Shown: in pieces, positions 51,304 through 60,101 of the stretch | Layout: every line of letters begins with the position of its first letter | Position numbering within the stretch: the stretch's first letter is position 1 | Assembly (NCBI RefSeq): GCF_000299915.1 | Contig: NZ_AMRI01000023.1 | Span: forward strand, 1 to 64,000 | Direction: 5' to 3' | DNA length: 64,000 bases | From: Gallaecimonas xiamenensis 3-C-1 | GTDB taxonomy: Bacteria > Pseudomonadota > Gammaproteobacteria > Enterobacterales > Gallaecimonadaceae | Program-made: the position numbers and the translations under genes | The notes under the pieces: model-generated | The model's database searches: none | Told to the model about the DNA's origin: nothing | What the model saw: the letters and a program-made list of their open reading frames with translations, nothing else

Positions 51304-52242
51304 ATGTTGGTCGGGATACTGTTCGCCCTTGCCGCCGGCCTGTTGTGGGGCCTGGTCTTCGTCGGCCCCCTGCTGGTGCCGGACTACCCTGCTGCCCTGC
51401 AATCCACCGGCCGCTACCTGGCCCTTGGCCTTATCGCCCTGCCCCTGGCCTGGCAGCAGCGCCGGGCCCTTGGGCAGCTGAGCCGGCGCGACTGGCAGCT
51501 GGCGCTGCTGCTGGCCCTGTTCGGCAACCTCTTTTACTACTGCGGTGTGGCCGGGGCCGTGCTGCGAGTGGGGGCCCCCATCGCCACCATGGTGGTGGGC
51601 ACCTTGCCGGTGGTGATAGCGGTGGCCGCCAATCTATTGTACCGAGACAAGGAAGGGCAGCTGGGCTGGGGCAGCCTGGCCCTAGCCATGGCCCTGATGC
51701 TGGTGGGGCTGGTGCTGGTCAATATCAGTGAGCTGGCAAGGGAAGGCCTGGCCCTGACCGACTCGGCCTACCTGCTGGGATTGCTGATGGCCTGTGGCGC
51801 CGTGGCCTGCTGGGCCTGGTACGCCCTGAAAAACGCCCGCTGGCTCAAGGATAATCCCAGGCGCTCACCGGCCGCCTGGGCCACGGCCCAGGGTTTGGCG
51901 ACCCTGCCCCTATCCTTGCTGGGTTTTGCCCTGGCTTGCCTTTACCTGGGCCAGAGCCAACCCGGCTTTCCCCTGCCCCTTGGCCCCGAGCCCGGCACCT
52001 TTGTGGCCCTGATGCTGGCCATAGCCCTGCTCTGTTCCTGGCTGGGAACCCTGTGCTGGAACGCCGCCAGCCAGCGGCTACCGACGGTGCTGATGGGGCC
52101 CATGGCCGCCTTCGAGATCCTGACCGGCCTGGCCTACAGCTATGGCCTGCGCCAAAGCTGGCCGGACTGGCCGACCCTGGCCGGGGTGCTGTGCATGCTG
52201 CTGGCGGTCACCCTGACGGTGCTGGCCAAGGGCCGGCGCTAG
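51304..52242 (+). CDS. EamA/DMT family exporter
   Basis: The 312-residue protein has ten hydrophobic helices and two EamA halves (LVGILFALAAGLLWGLVFVGP; second half about residues 155-305 with AVACWAWYALKNARWLKDNP). GTAGGAG precedes the ATG. It should export a small metabolite such as an amino acid. The preceding AraC regulator is its likely controller. Confidence 0.85.
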   Translation: MLVGILFALAAGLLWGLVFVGPLLVPDYPAALQSTGRYLALGLIALPLAWQQRRALGQLSRRDWQLALLLALFGNLFYYCGVAGAVLRVGAPIATMVVGTLPVVIAVAANLLYRDKEGQLGWGSLALAMALMLVGLVLVNISELAREGLALTDSAYLLGLLMACGAVACWAWYALKNARWLKDNPRRSPAAWATAQGLATLPLSLLGFALACLYLGQSQPGFPLPLGPEPGTFVALMLAIALLCSWLGTLCWNAASQRLPTVLMGPMAAFEILTGLAYSYGLRQSWPDWPTLAGVLCMLLAVTLTVLAKGRR

Positions 52243-52245
52243 GGC

Positions 52246-53019
52246 TCAGGCCTTGACGCCGGTCAGCTTTTCGATAACCCGGGCCACCGCCACCAGCCCG
52301 AAGGTGGCGGTCACCGCCATGGAGGCGCCAAAGCCAGAGGTGCAGTCCATGCGCATGGAGCCCTCGGTTTGCTTGGCGGCGCAGACGCTGCCGTCGGGCT
52401 TGGGGTATTTGAGGGCTTCCGAGGAGAACACGCAGTCCACCCCGAACTTGCGGGTCTTGGAGAAGTGGTAGTTGCGGCGCAGCCGCTCCTTGAGCTTGCG
52501 GGCCAAGGGGTCCTGAATGGTCTTGGTCAGGTCCGCCACCTGCACCTGGGTAGGGTCCACTTGGCCGCCGGCGCCCCCTATGGTGATGATGCGCAGCTTG
52601 TTGCGCTTGCAGTAGGCGATCATGGCGGCCTTGGCCCCCAAGGAGTCGGTGGCGTCGATGACATAGTCAAAGCCCGGTGCCAGCAGCTCGGCCACGTTGT
52701 CGGGGGTGACGAAATCGTCCACCGCCGTCACCTGGCATTCGGGGTTGATAAGGCGGATGCGTTCGGCCATCACCTCGGTCTTGGGGCGGCCTATGGTGCT
52801 GGTCAGGGCGTGGATCTGGCGGTTGGTGTTGGTGGTGCAGACATCGTCCATATCCACCAGAGTAATGGCGCCCACCCCGGAGCGGGCCAGGGCCTCGGCC
52901 ACCCAGGTGCCAACGCCACCTATACCTGCCACGAAAATGTGGCTATTTTTCAATATGGTGGCGCCTGATACCCCGTACAAACGGATAATGCCACCAAAGC
53001 GGGTGTCGAAATCGCTCAT
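52246..53019 (-). CDS. tcdA: tRNA threonylcarbamoyladenosine dehydratase TcdA (CsdL)
   Basis: The 257-residue ThiF/E1-like protein starts SDFDTRFGGIIRLYG, with an ATP-binding GIGGVGTWVAEALARSGVGAITLVDMDD, NRQIHAL, and a CSD-type C-terminal hydrophobic anchor (GFGASMAVTATFGLVAVARVIEKL). It cyclises t6A37 to ct6A in tRNAs using ATP. Start at 53019 (CAGGGGCAACAG upstream). It converges with the EamA gene, three bases between stops, and sits close to csdA-csdE, its sulphur-relay partners. Confidence 0.95.
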   Translation of the reverse strand: MSDFDTRFGGIIRLYGVSGATILKNSHIFVAGIGGVGTWVAEALARSGVGAITLVDMDDVCTTNTNRQIHALTSTIGRPKTEVMAERIRLINPECQVTAVDDFVTPDNVAELLAPGFDYVIDATDSLGAKAAMIAYCKRNKLRIITIGGAGGQVDPTQVQVADLTKTIQDPLARKLKERLRRNYHFSKTRKFGVDCVFSSEALKYPKPDGSVCAAKQTEGSMRMDCTSGFGASMAVTATFGLVAVARVIEKLTGVKA

Positions 53020-53163
53020 CTGTTGCCCCTGAAAGCTGGGCGCGCATTCTAGCACGCTTGGCCCCTGCAACTAATGACCTATACCCAATTGACATAATTC
53101 CCAGGCATGATGAACCAAACCCCCAACCGAGTGGGCGCACCGCGCCTTTGATAGGAGAAGACC

Positions 53164-54342
53164 ATGCAGGATGTAGTGATCGTTGCCGCAACACGCACCG
53201 CCGTCGGCAGCTTCCAAGGAAGCCTCAGCCAGATCCCGGCCCCCGAATTGGCCGCCACCCTGATCAAGGACACCCTGGCCAAGCTGGAACTGGACGGCGC
53301 CCAGGTAGACGAAGTGCTGCTGGGCCAGGTGCTGACCGCAGGCTCCGGGCAAAACCCGGCGCGCCAGGCGGTGATCAAAGCCGGCCTGCCCCACCAGGTG
53401 CCGGCCATGACCATCAACAAGGTCTGCGGCAGCGGCCTGAAAACACTGCACCTGGCCACCCAGGCCATTCGCTGTGGTGATGCCCAGGTGGTGATCGCCG
53501 GCGGCATGGAAAACATGAGCCTGTCCCCCTATGTGCTGCCCGGCGCCCGTACCGGCCTGCGCATGGGCCATGCCCAGATGGTGGACACCATGATCCAGGA
53601 CGGCCTGTGGGACGCCTTTAACGACTACCACATGGGCATTACCGCCGAGAACCTGGTGGAAAAATACGGCCTGAGCCGCGAAGAGCAAGACGCCTTCGCC
53701 GCCGCGTCCCAGCAAAAGGCGGTGGCCGCCATCGAAGCAGGCTTCTTCAAGAGCCAGATCACCCCCATCAGCATTCCCCAGCGCAAGGGCGACCCTGTGC
53801 TGTTCGACACCGACGAGCAGCCCCGCGCCGGCACCACGGCCGAGGCCCTGGCCAAGCTGCGCCCGGCCTTTAAAAAGGACGGCTCTGTCACCGCCGGTAA
53901 CGCCTCCAGCATCAACGACGGCGCCGCCATAGTGGTGCTGATGAGCGCCGACAAGGCCAAGGAACTGGGACTGCCGGTGCTGGCCCGCATCAAGGCCTAC
54001 GCCAATGCCGGCGTCGACCCGGCGATCATGGGCATAGGCCCGGTGTCCGCCACCCAGCGCTGCCTGGACAAAGCCGGCTGGTCCATCGCCGACCTGGATC
54101 TTATCGAGGCCAACGAAGCCTTTGCCGCCCAATCCTTGGCGGTGGGTAAGGAACTGGGCTGGGATGCCGACAAGGTCAACGTCAACGGTGGCGCCATTGC
54201 CATAGGCCACCCCATCGGCGCCTCCGGCTGCCGGGTGCTGGTGACCCTGGTACACGAGATGATCCGCCGCGACGCCAAGAAGGGTCTGGCTACCCTCTGC
54301 ATCGGCGGCGGCCAAGGGGTAGCCCTGGCGGTGGAGCGCTAA
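53164..54342 (+). CDS. Acetyl-CoA C-acetyltransferase (thiolase)
   Basis: The 392-residue protein has the thiolase acyl-Cys [10 protein letters not shown] (C88), NEAFAAQ, the His of [16 protein letters not shown], and the second Cys in CIGGGQG. It condenses two acetyl-CoA to acetoacetyl-CoA or the reverse, in the cytosol. TAGGAGAAG lies 5 bases before the ATG. It is a single-gene unit ended by a strong terminator. AtoB, PhaA and YqeF types are too alike to separate here. Confidence 0.9.
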   Translation: MQDVVIVAATRTAVGSFQGSLSQIPAPELAATLIKDTLAKLELDGAQVDEVLLGQVLTAGSGQNPARQAVIKAGLPHQVPAMTINKVCGSGLKTLHLATQAIRCGDAQVVIAGGMENMSLSPYVLPGARTGLRMGHAQMVDTMIQDGLWDAFNDYHMGITAENLVEKYGLSREEQDAFAAASQQKAVAAIEAGFFKSQITPISIPQRKGDPVLFDTDEQPRAGTTAEALAKLRPAFKKDGSVTAGNASSINDGAAIVVLMSADKAKELGLPVLARIKAYANAGVDPAIMGIGPVSATQRCLDKAGWSIADLDLIEANEAFAAQSLAVGKELGWDADKVNVNGGAIAIGHPIGASGCRVLVTLVHEMIRRDAKKGLATLCIGGGQGVALAVER

Positions 54343-54360
54343 CAGATAATCGGGATCTTA

Positions 54361-54385
54361 AGGGGGCCAGCTGGCCCCCTTTTTT
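54361..54385 (+). terminator. Rho-independent terminator of the thiolase gene
   Basis: AGGGGGCCAG / CTGGCCCCCT is a perfect 10-bp palindrome followed by T6. The facing GGDEF-EAL gene ends at its edge. Confidence 0.85.
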
Positions 54386-56900
54386 ATTGCCCGCCCAGCC
54401 AGGCTTGGCCGGTCAGCCACTCGGCGGCTTTATGGGCCGGCAGGGCTGGCGAATACAGGTAACCCTGACCCTGGCCACATTGGTGCTGGGCCAAGAAGTT
54501 GGCCTGTTCCGGGGTTTCCACCCCTTCGGCTATCACCTGCAGGCCAAGGCCCCGAGCCAGCCCCAGCACCGCCAGACTGATCTCAACGTCCTCGGCGCTG
54601 TGGGGCAGGTGCTGGACGAAGCTGCGATCCAGCTTAAGGGTATTGAGGGGCAGCTTGCGCAGGTAGGCCAGAGACGAATAGCCGGTGCCAAAGTCGTCGA
54701 TAGACAGCTGTATGCCCCTGGCCCGGATCGCTTCTAGCAGGGCCAGCATGGCGTCAGCCCGCTCCGGCATCAGGCAGCTTTCGGTGATCTCCAGCTCGAT
54801 CAGCTGAGGCGGTATGCCATGCTGAGCCAGGCAGCGGTCCAGCTCGGCCAGGAAGCGGTCGGAATGAAGCTGCAGCACCGACAGGTTCACCGCCACCGGC
54901 ACCCGGTCCAGGTGGGACCAGGCCGCCAACTGGGCACAGACCTTGTCCAGCACCTGGGCCCCCACCGCCTCGATAAGCCCTAACCGTTCCGCCAGGGGAA
55001 TAACCCGGGCCGGCGAGACCGTACCCAGCACTTCGTCGTGCCAGCGCAGCAAGGCTTCCAGGCCGGTCAGGGTACCGCTGGCCAGGTCCACCTTGGGTTG
55101 GTAATAGACCTCCAGGGTGCGGTTGGTCAGGGCATGGTGCAGCCTTTCCTCCAGCAACATCTCCTGGCGGTTCTGTTCGCTCATCTGGCTGTTATAGAAG
55201 CGGAATTTATTACGCCCCAGCTCCTTGGAGCGGTACATGGCGGTGTCGGCGAAGCGCAGCAGCTGCTCTTCGTCGCGGCCGTCGCCGGGGAAGAGGCTGA
55301 TGCCGATACTGGCGGACACGAACAGTACCCGCCCGGCCACTTCCATGGGGGCGTAGAGGGCGTTGATAAGCCGCTGGGCCAGCCGTTCCAGGCCCTGGGC
55401 GTCGTCTATCTCCGAAACCAATACCGTGAATTCGTCGCCGCCAAGGCGGGCCACCGAATCCCCTTCGCGCACCGTTTGCTGCAGGCGCCGGGCCACTTCC
55501 TTGAGCACCAGATCCCCGGCCAGGTGGCCCAGGGAGTCGTTGATCCGTTTAAAGAGATCCAGGTCCACAAACAGCAGGGCTACCTGGTGGTGGTGGCGGC
55601 GGGCATTGGCAATGGCCAGTTGCAGCCTGTCCATAAAGAGGCGGCGATTGGGCAGGCCGGTCAGTTCGTCGTAGTAGGCCAGGGATTGGATCCGCGCTTC
55701 CTTTTGCTTGCGATCGCTGATGTCGGTGAAGATGCCGGCGTATTTGCGGATCTGCCCTTCGTCGTCGCGGATGGCGGTGATGGTCAGCCACTCCGGGTAG
55801 ACCTCGCCGTTCTTGCGCCTGTTCCAGATCTCTCCCTGCCAAAAGCCCTGCTCCGCCAGCTGCGCCCACATGGCCTGGTAGAAATCCGGGCTGTGGCGGC
55901 CCGAGCTGAGCAAGCCCGGGCTCTTGCCCACCACTTCTTCGGCCCGGTAGCCGGTCATTTGGGAAAAGCTGGGATTGACCGACTCGATATGGCCGCCGGC
56001 GTCGGTGATCATGATGCCGTCCAAGGAGGCGTTGATCACCTGCCTGGCCAGGCGCAGGTGTTCCACCGAACTGCGCAGGGCCTGGTCGCGCTCGTCCAGC
56101 AGATCCCGCAATTGGCTGACGTATTCGTACTCGATGTTGGCCAGGATGTCGCTGTAGGACAGCAGCCCTTTGAGTTGGCCGTCGTCGTCCAGCACCCCCA
56201 GGTGCCGGTAGCCTTGGGTCTGGATCTGCTGGACGGCGGTCATCAGGCTGGTGGCCTGGTGCAAGGCGTAAAGGGGGAAACGAGCCAGATCGGCTGCCAC
56301 CTGGCCCTTGCCGTGGGCCAACCAGGCCACCAGATCCCGCTCGGTGAGGATCCCCGCTTCCGGCCCTTTCACCACCAGGGCGTCCACCCCTTCACGGCCC
56401 ATCATGGCCAGGGCCTCCCCCAGGGGCAGCACAGGGGCCACTATGACCGGCTCACGGCGCACGCTACCGGCCAAATCCCGCATCAACAGGTAGTGTTCCA
56501 CCCCTTGGAAGCGAATCAGATCGGTCTGGGTCAACACCCCCCTGGCCTGGCCCAGGCTGTTGACCACCAGCAGCCGGCGCACCTTGTGTCTTTTCATCAG
56601 CAGTGCCGCCTGGCCCAGGGGCTGGTCGTTGCCGATGCAATGCACCGGGCTTTGCATCAGCTGCCCTATGGGCCTTTGCAGATCGCCGGGTAGCTCAAGG
56701 CGGTGCAGATCCCCTTCGGTCCAGATCCCCAGTACCTGGTCGGCTTCCATCACCAGGATGCAGCTGACCCTGGCCTGATGCATCAGCAGGCAGGCCTGGC
56801 GCAGGGAGGTTTGGGGGCTACAGCTCAGTAGGCCGCCGCTGATCACGGCCCCCACATGGGGTTCGGTGTCAAATCGCAAGCTGTTATGGAGGCTGGACAT
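54384..56900 (-). CDS. CBS-CBS-CBS-CBS-PAS-GGDEF-EAL protein
   Basis: The 838-residue protein has four CBS motifs in two pairs (about 20-130 and 150-255; GIWTEGDLHRLEL, GVLTQTDLIRFQG, GILTERDLVAWLA, GLLSYSDILANIE). A PAS domain follows (about 290-400, INASLDGIMITDAGGHIESVNPSFSQMTGY), then GGDEF (about 415-575, intact ARLGGDEFTVLVSE) and EAL (about 590-830, intact LEALLRW, ELEITES, DDFGTGYSSL). Both c-di-GMP-making and -breaking sites look complete. CBS pairs usually bind adenine nucleotides, so output may follow energy state. It ends at the thiolase terminator. Confidence 0.9.
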   Translation of the reverse strand: MSSLHNSLRFDTEPHVGAVISGGLLSCSPQTSLRQACLLMHQARVSCILVMEADQVLGIWTEGDLHRLELPGDLQRPIGQLMQSPVHCIGNDQPLGQAALLMKRHKVRRLLVVNSLGQARGVLTQTDLIRFQGVEHYLLMRDLAGSVRREPVIVAPVLPLGEALAMMGREGVDALVVKGPEAGILTERDLVAWLAHGKGQVAADLARFPLYALHQATSLMTAVQQIQTQGYRHLGVLDDDGQLKGLLSYSDILANIEYEYVSQLRDLLDERDQALRSSVEHLRLARQVINASLDGIMITDAGGHIESVNPSFSQMTGYRAEEVVGKSPGLLSSGRHSPDFYQAMWAQLAEQGFWQGEIWNRRKNGEVYPEWLTITAIRDDEGQIRKYAGIFTDISDRKQKEARIQSLAYYDELTGLPNRRLFMDRLQLAIANARRHHHQVALLFVDLDLFKRINDSLGHLAGDLVLKEVARRLQQTVREGDSVARLGGDEFTVLVSEIDDAQGLERLAQRLINALYAPMEVAGRVLFVSASIGISLFPGDGRDEEQLLRFADTAMYRSKELGRNKFRFYNSQMSEQNRQEMLLEERLHHALTNRTLEVYYQPKVDLASGTLTGLEALLRWHDEVLGTVSPARVIPLAERLGLIEAVGAQVLDKVCAQLAAWSHLDRVPVAVNLSVLQLHSDRFLAELDRCLAQHGIPPQLIELEITESCLMPERADAMLALLEAIRARGIQLSIDDFGTGYSSLAYLRKLPLNTLKLDRSFVQHLPHSAEDVEISLAVLGLARGLGLQVIAEGVETPEQANFLAQHQCGQGQGYLYSPALPAHKAAEWLTGQAWLGGQ

Positions 56901-56982
56901 GGCTTATCCAAAAGGCAGGTAGGGCATGCTAACCCTAGGGCCTGCCCCCGCTCCCAACCTTAAGCTGGATCAAGTTTTTGGT

Positions 56983-58134
56983 TCAGCTGTCCAGATAGCG
57001 ACCAGGGTCCAGGCCCCAGTTTTCTGGATCTTCCACCGCCTCGACGCTGTCGTTGCTGCGGGCCAGATCCAGTTCTACCACCGGCAGGTGGCGCTGGCTC
57101 TCGGCACTGAACACCACCTTGACCCTGGGCCTGAGGGGCTGCTTGGGATTGAGGGCCACCACCACCGCCAGCCGGTTGGACTTGAGGCGCACCAGGCTGC
57201 CCACCGGATAAACCCCCATGCAGCGGATAAACTGCTGCACCAGGGCCCGATCGAAGTGGCTGCCGGCCAAGTCCATCATCAATTTCAAGGCCTTGGTGGG
57301 AGCCATGGCGGCCTTGTAGCAACGCTCGGCAGTCAGGGCGTCATACACATCCACTATGGTGATCATCCGCGCCCACTGGGACAGCTGGCTGCCGTCCTTA
57401 CCGGCCGGATAGCCGTTGCCGTCCATACGTTCATGGTGGTTGGCCACCACGTCCATCACTTCCGGGGGCAGGTCGGGTTCTTCGGCCAGGATGGCGGCCG
57501 AATGCACCACGTGGGTCTTCATCACCTCGAATTCCTCTTCGGTGAGCTTACCCGGCTTCATCAGGATCTGTTCGGGCACCTTGACCTTGCCCAGGTCGTG
57601 CAGCAGCGCCCCCAGGGCCAGCTTGTCGATCAGCTCCCGCTCCACCCCAAGGTGGTTGGCAAACAGCGACATCAGGATGCAGACGTTGAGGGAATGCTCC
57701 ATCAGGTAGGCGTCTTTCTCGCGAATGCGGGTCAGGCAGGACATGGTGGTGGGGTGCTTTAAGGCGCCGTCCACAAAGCTGGATGCATAGTGTTGGGCCT
57801 GTGCCACATCCGGCAGACCCCCATCGGCCACCAACTGGTAAAAGTCGGCCATCAGATCCCGGGCTTTGAGATAAAGATGGCGCGAGCGGGCCACAGACTG
57901 GTCAATGCCGTCTTTCTGGGAGGCCTCCTGTGGGGCTTCGTCCTTGGGTACCAGTCGCCGGTCCGGGTCGATCCAAAGGCTCTTGACCCCGGCCTGCTTC
58001 AAGGCAGCCAGGGACTGGGCACTGTGGATATGGCCGGGTTGCTTGAGGCGAAAACCGCTGCTTTCTTCGATACGCACCACAAAATCACCGATCTGCAATG
58101 CGCTGATGTCGATACAAACTGCCTTATCAGACAT
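56983..58134 (-). CDS. HD-GYP c-di-GMP phosphodiesterase (DUF3391)
   Basis: The 383-residue protein has an N-terminal DUF3391 region (about 1-120), then an HD-GYP domain with HSLNVCILM, LLHDLGKVKVPE, HVVHSAAIL and HHERMDGNGYP, so metal and GYP motifs are intact. It should break c-di-GMP to GMP. Its start overlaps the stop of the GMC oxidase gene by eight bases, placing it as last gene of the aldehyde-dehydrogenase operon. This is unusual company for a signalling enzyme. Confidence 0.9.
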   Translation of the reverse strand: MSDKAVCIDISALQIGDFVVRIEESSGFRLKQPGHIHSAQSLAALKQAGVKSLWIDPDRRLVPKDEAPQEASQKDGIDQSVARSRHLYLKARDLMADFYQLVADGGLPDVAQAQHYASSFVDGALKHPTTMSCLTRIREKDAYLMEHSLNVCILMSLFANHLGVERELIDKLALGALLHDLGKVKVPEQILMKPGKLTEEEFEVMKTHVVHSAAILAEEPDLPPEVMDVVANHHERMDGNGYPAGKDGSQLSQWARMITIVDVYDALTAERCYKAAMAPTKALKLMMDLAGSHFDRALVQQFIRCMGVYPVGSLVRLKSNRLAVVVALNPKQPLRPRVKVVFSAESQRHLPVVELDLARSNDSVEAVEDPENWGLDPGRYLDS

Positions 58135-59653
58135 ACCCCTTCTCTAGCCAGAGATTGAGATTACGGGCCGCCAGGGCATAGATGCTCAGCTGGGGGTTGG
58201 CACCGATACTGGTGGGGAAAAGGCTGCCGTCATTAACCAGCAAGCCCTTGACCCCGTAATGCCTTCCTTGGGTATCGCAGACCCCGCTCTCGGGGCTGGT
58301 TCCCATGGCACAGCCGCCCATCACATGGGCGCTGGAAATGGCCAGGCGCTGGGCCACCATGGGCAAGTTATCCAGCTTGGCCAGGGCCTCGTCGGCCGTC
58401 CAGGGTTCGGCGTCCAGATGCAGGGGCATCAGGCGCCGGGCACCGGCTGCAATTTGTACGCGCATCATGGTCTTGAGAGCTGTCGCAAACAAGTCAAAAA
58501 GTGCGTCATTGAGAGGATAGTCAAGTTGTGGCTGGCCGTCGGCGTCCAGGCTGACCCGGCCTCCCGGCAGTGCCGCCGAAAAGCCGTCCCTGACCAGGGC
58601 GATAAGGCCGTTGGTATAAGGCAGCTGGCTTAGCAGTGCCTTAAGGTCGGGGCCACGTCGGCGCAACAGGGCGCTGGTGATCATCGGATGCAGGGGCAGG
58701 GCTTCCATCTTGAAACCCTGCTCCGGTTCCAACCATTGGAAGTGGTCGCTGTACACCGACTGGGGGGCGCCGAGGTAGGGCTCCACCTTGTCGTCGAACT
58801 GGGCAAAGCTCATTACCACAGGGTGCAGGCAGGTGCCGGCACCGGTGCGCCCGGCGTCATCTTCCAGGCCAGAGCGCAGCAACAATGCCGGTGTACCTAT
58901 GGCCCCGGCGCAAAGCACCACCTTGTCCGCCAGCAGGGTCAGCCTGCCGGCCTTCAGGCCACGCACCTGGCCCTTTTCCACCAGCAGTTGCTCCACCGGG
59001 CAACTGTGGAAAAGGGTCAGGCCCCCGGCCAGGGCCTCTTTGATGGTGGTGACCAGCATCGACTGCTTGGCATTGGTGGGACAGCCCATACCGCAATAGC
59101 CCAGGTTCCAGCAGCCGAATACATTGCGGGCTATGGTGCCATGGTGCAGGCCAAGGGCCTGGCAGCCCCTGGCCAGGGCGGCGTTGTTGGCGTTGGGGGG
59201 CACTGTCCAGGGTTGGATATTGAGTCTGGCCTCCATCTTGGCAAACCAGGGGGCCATGTCCCCAAGGTCCACCCCCAGGCGTTGCCAATGGGCCAGGGTT
59301 TGGGGCGGGGTGCGAAAGCTCGAGGTCCAGTTGACCAGGGTAGAGCCGCCCACCGCCCTGCCCTGCAATATGCTGATGGCGCCGTCACTGCTCTGGCGCA
59401 GGGCATTGTCCTGGTAAAGGTCGCCATAGGCCTGGGCCTCGTCCATGTTGAAATCGTTGGAGGACTTCAAGGGCCCCATTTCCACCAGTGCCACCTTGCG
59501 CCCGGCCTTTACCAGGGCCTCGGCACTGACACCGCCGCCGGCCCCCGAGCCCACTATGATGACGTCAAAAGACAGGGTCTGTTCTTGCAGGGCCTGGCCG
59601 CCGTGCACCTGCCAGCCGCCCTGGATACCTTGGGCTATGGGGTCAGTAATCAT
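58127..59653 (-). CDS. GMC oxidoreductase, large subunit
   Basis: The 508-residue FAD enzyme has the dinucleotide motif VIIVGSGAGGGVSAEALVKAGRKVALVE (about 31-58), GGSTLVNWTSSFRTPP, CGMGCPTNAKQSML, and the C-terminal His/Asn region (SSAHVMGGCAMG, NDGSLFPTSIGANPQLSIYALA). It oxidises an alcohol, passing electrons through FAD. The small-subunit gene upstream overlaps by 11 bases. It has no signal peptide of its own; such large subunits travel with the Tat-bearing small subunit. Substrate likely a long-chain or aromatic alcohol given the aldehyde dehydrogenase next door. Confidence 0.9.
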   Translation of the reverse strand: MITDPIAQGIQGGWQVHGGQALQEQTLSFDVIIVGSGAGGGVSAEALVKAGRKVALVEMGPLKSSNDFNMDEAQAYGDLYQDNALRQSSDGAISILQGRAVGGSTLVNWTSSFRTPPQTLAHWQRLGVDLGDMAPWFAKMEARLNIQPWTVPPNANNAALARGCQALGLHHGTIARNVFGCWNLGYCGMGCPTNAKQSMLVTTIKEALAGGLTLFHSCPVEQLLVEKGQVRGLKAGRLTLLADKVVLCAGAIGTPALLLRSGLEDDAGRTGAGTCLHPVVMSFAQFDDKVEPYLGAPQSVYSDHFQWLEPEQGFKMEALPLHPMITSALLRRRGPDLKALLSQLPYTNGLIALVRDGFSAALPGGRVSLDADGQPQLDYPLNDALFDLFATALKTMMRVQIAAGARRLMPLHLDAEPWTADEALAKLDNLPMVAQRLAISSAHVMGGCAMGTSPESGVCDTQGRHYGVKGLLVNDGSLFPTSIGANPQLSIYALAARNLNLWLEKGYV

Positions 59654-60101
59654 TGGGGGTGGTGATCAACAGTTGGGGAAAAGGCGGGCCTGGATAGCCG
59701 GTTTGCTTTTGCAGCGCCGGGTCGGCAAAGGCGGCCAGGGCAATGAGTTGTACCAGGCCGTTATGGCCCCTGACCAAGAGCCCCAGCCAATGGCTCTTGA
59801 GGCGGCTAAGGGCCTGCTCGGGGGTCTTGGCCGCCCCGCCCCAAAGCCCCAGCAAAGGCCCGGCCAGGGGGCTGTCCAGCAGCCACAAAAGCTGGTCGAG
59901 CTGGCGCCTGTCCCTGGCCGGCAGCGCCGCCAGCAAGGCCTGTACCCTGGCTTCAACGGCGCCATGGTCAGCCTCAAAGCCGGCCAGCACCACCTTGATA
60001 AGGGCCGGCCACAGGGGGCTTGGCGCCGGGCTTCGGGGCGTGCAGGCGCTCAGCATCAGGCTGCTGCCAAGGCCCAGCTTTAAAAAGGTACGCCGCTGCA
60101 T
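59643..60101 (-). CDS. Tat-type small subunit of GMC dehydrogenase
   Basis: The 152-residue protein opens QRRTFLKLGLGSSLMLSACTPR: a twin-arginine motif RRTFLK and a lipobox-like SAC, so it may be Tat-exported and lipid-anchored. The rest is helical, like gluconate 2-dehydrogenase subunit 3 proteins. It probably carries the GMC subunit to the periplasm and links it to the membrane. It starts at the last base of the aldehyde dehydrogenase gene. Confidence 0.75.
   Translation of the reverse strand: MQRRTFLKLGLGSSLMLSACTPRSPAPSPLWPALIKVVLAGFEADHGAVEARVQALLAALPARDRRQLDQLLWLLDSPLAGPLLGLWGGAAKTPEQALSRLKSHWLGLLVRGHNGLVQLIALAAFADPALQKQTGYPGPPFPQLLITTPNDY

Noticed and set aside
55038..56693. Open frame of 551 codons on the plus strand
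   Set aside because: Antisense to the GGDEF-EAL gene; no recognisable domain.
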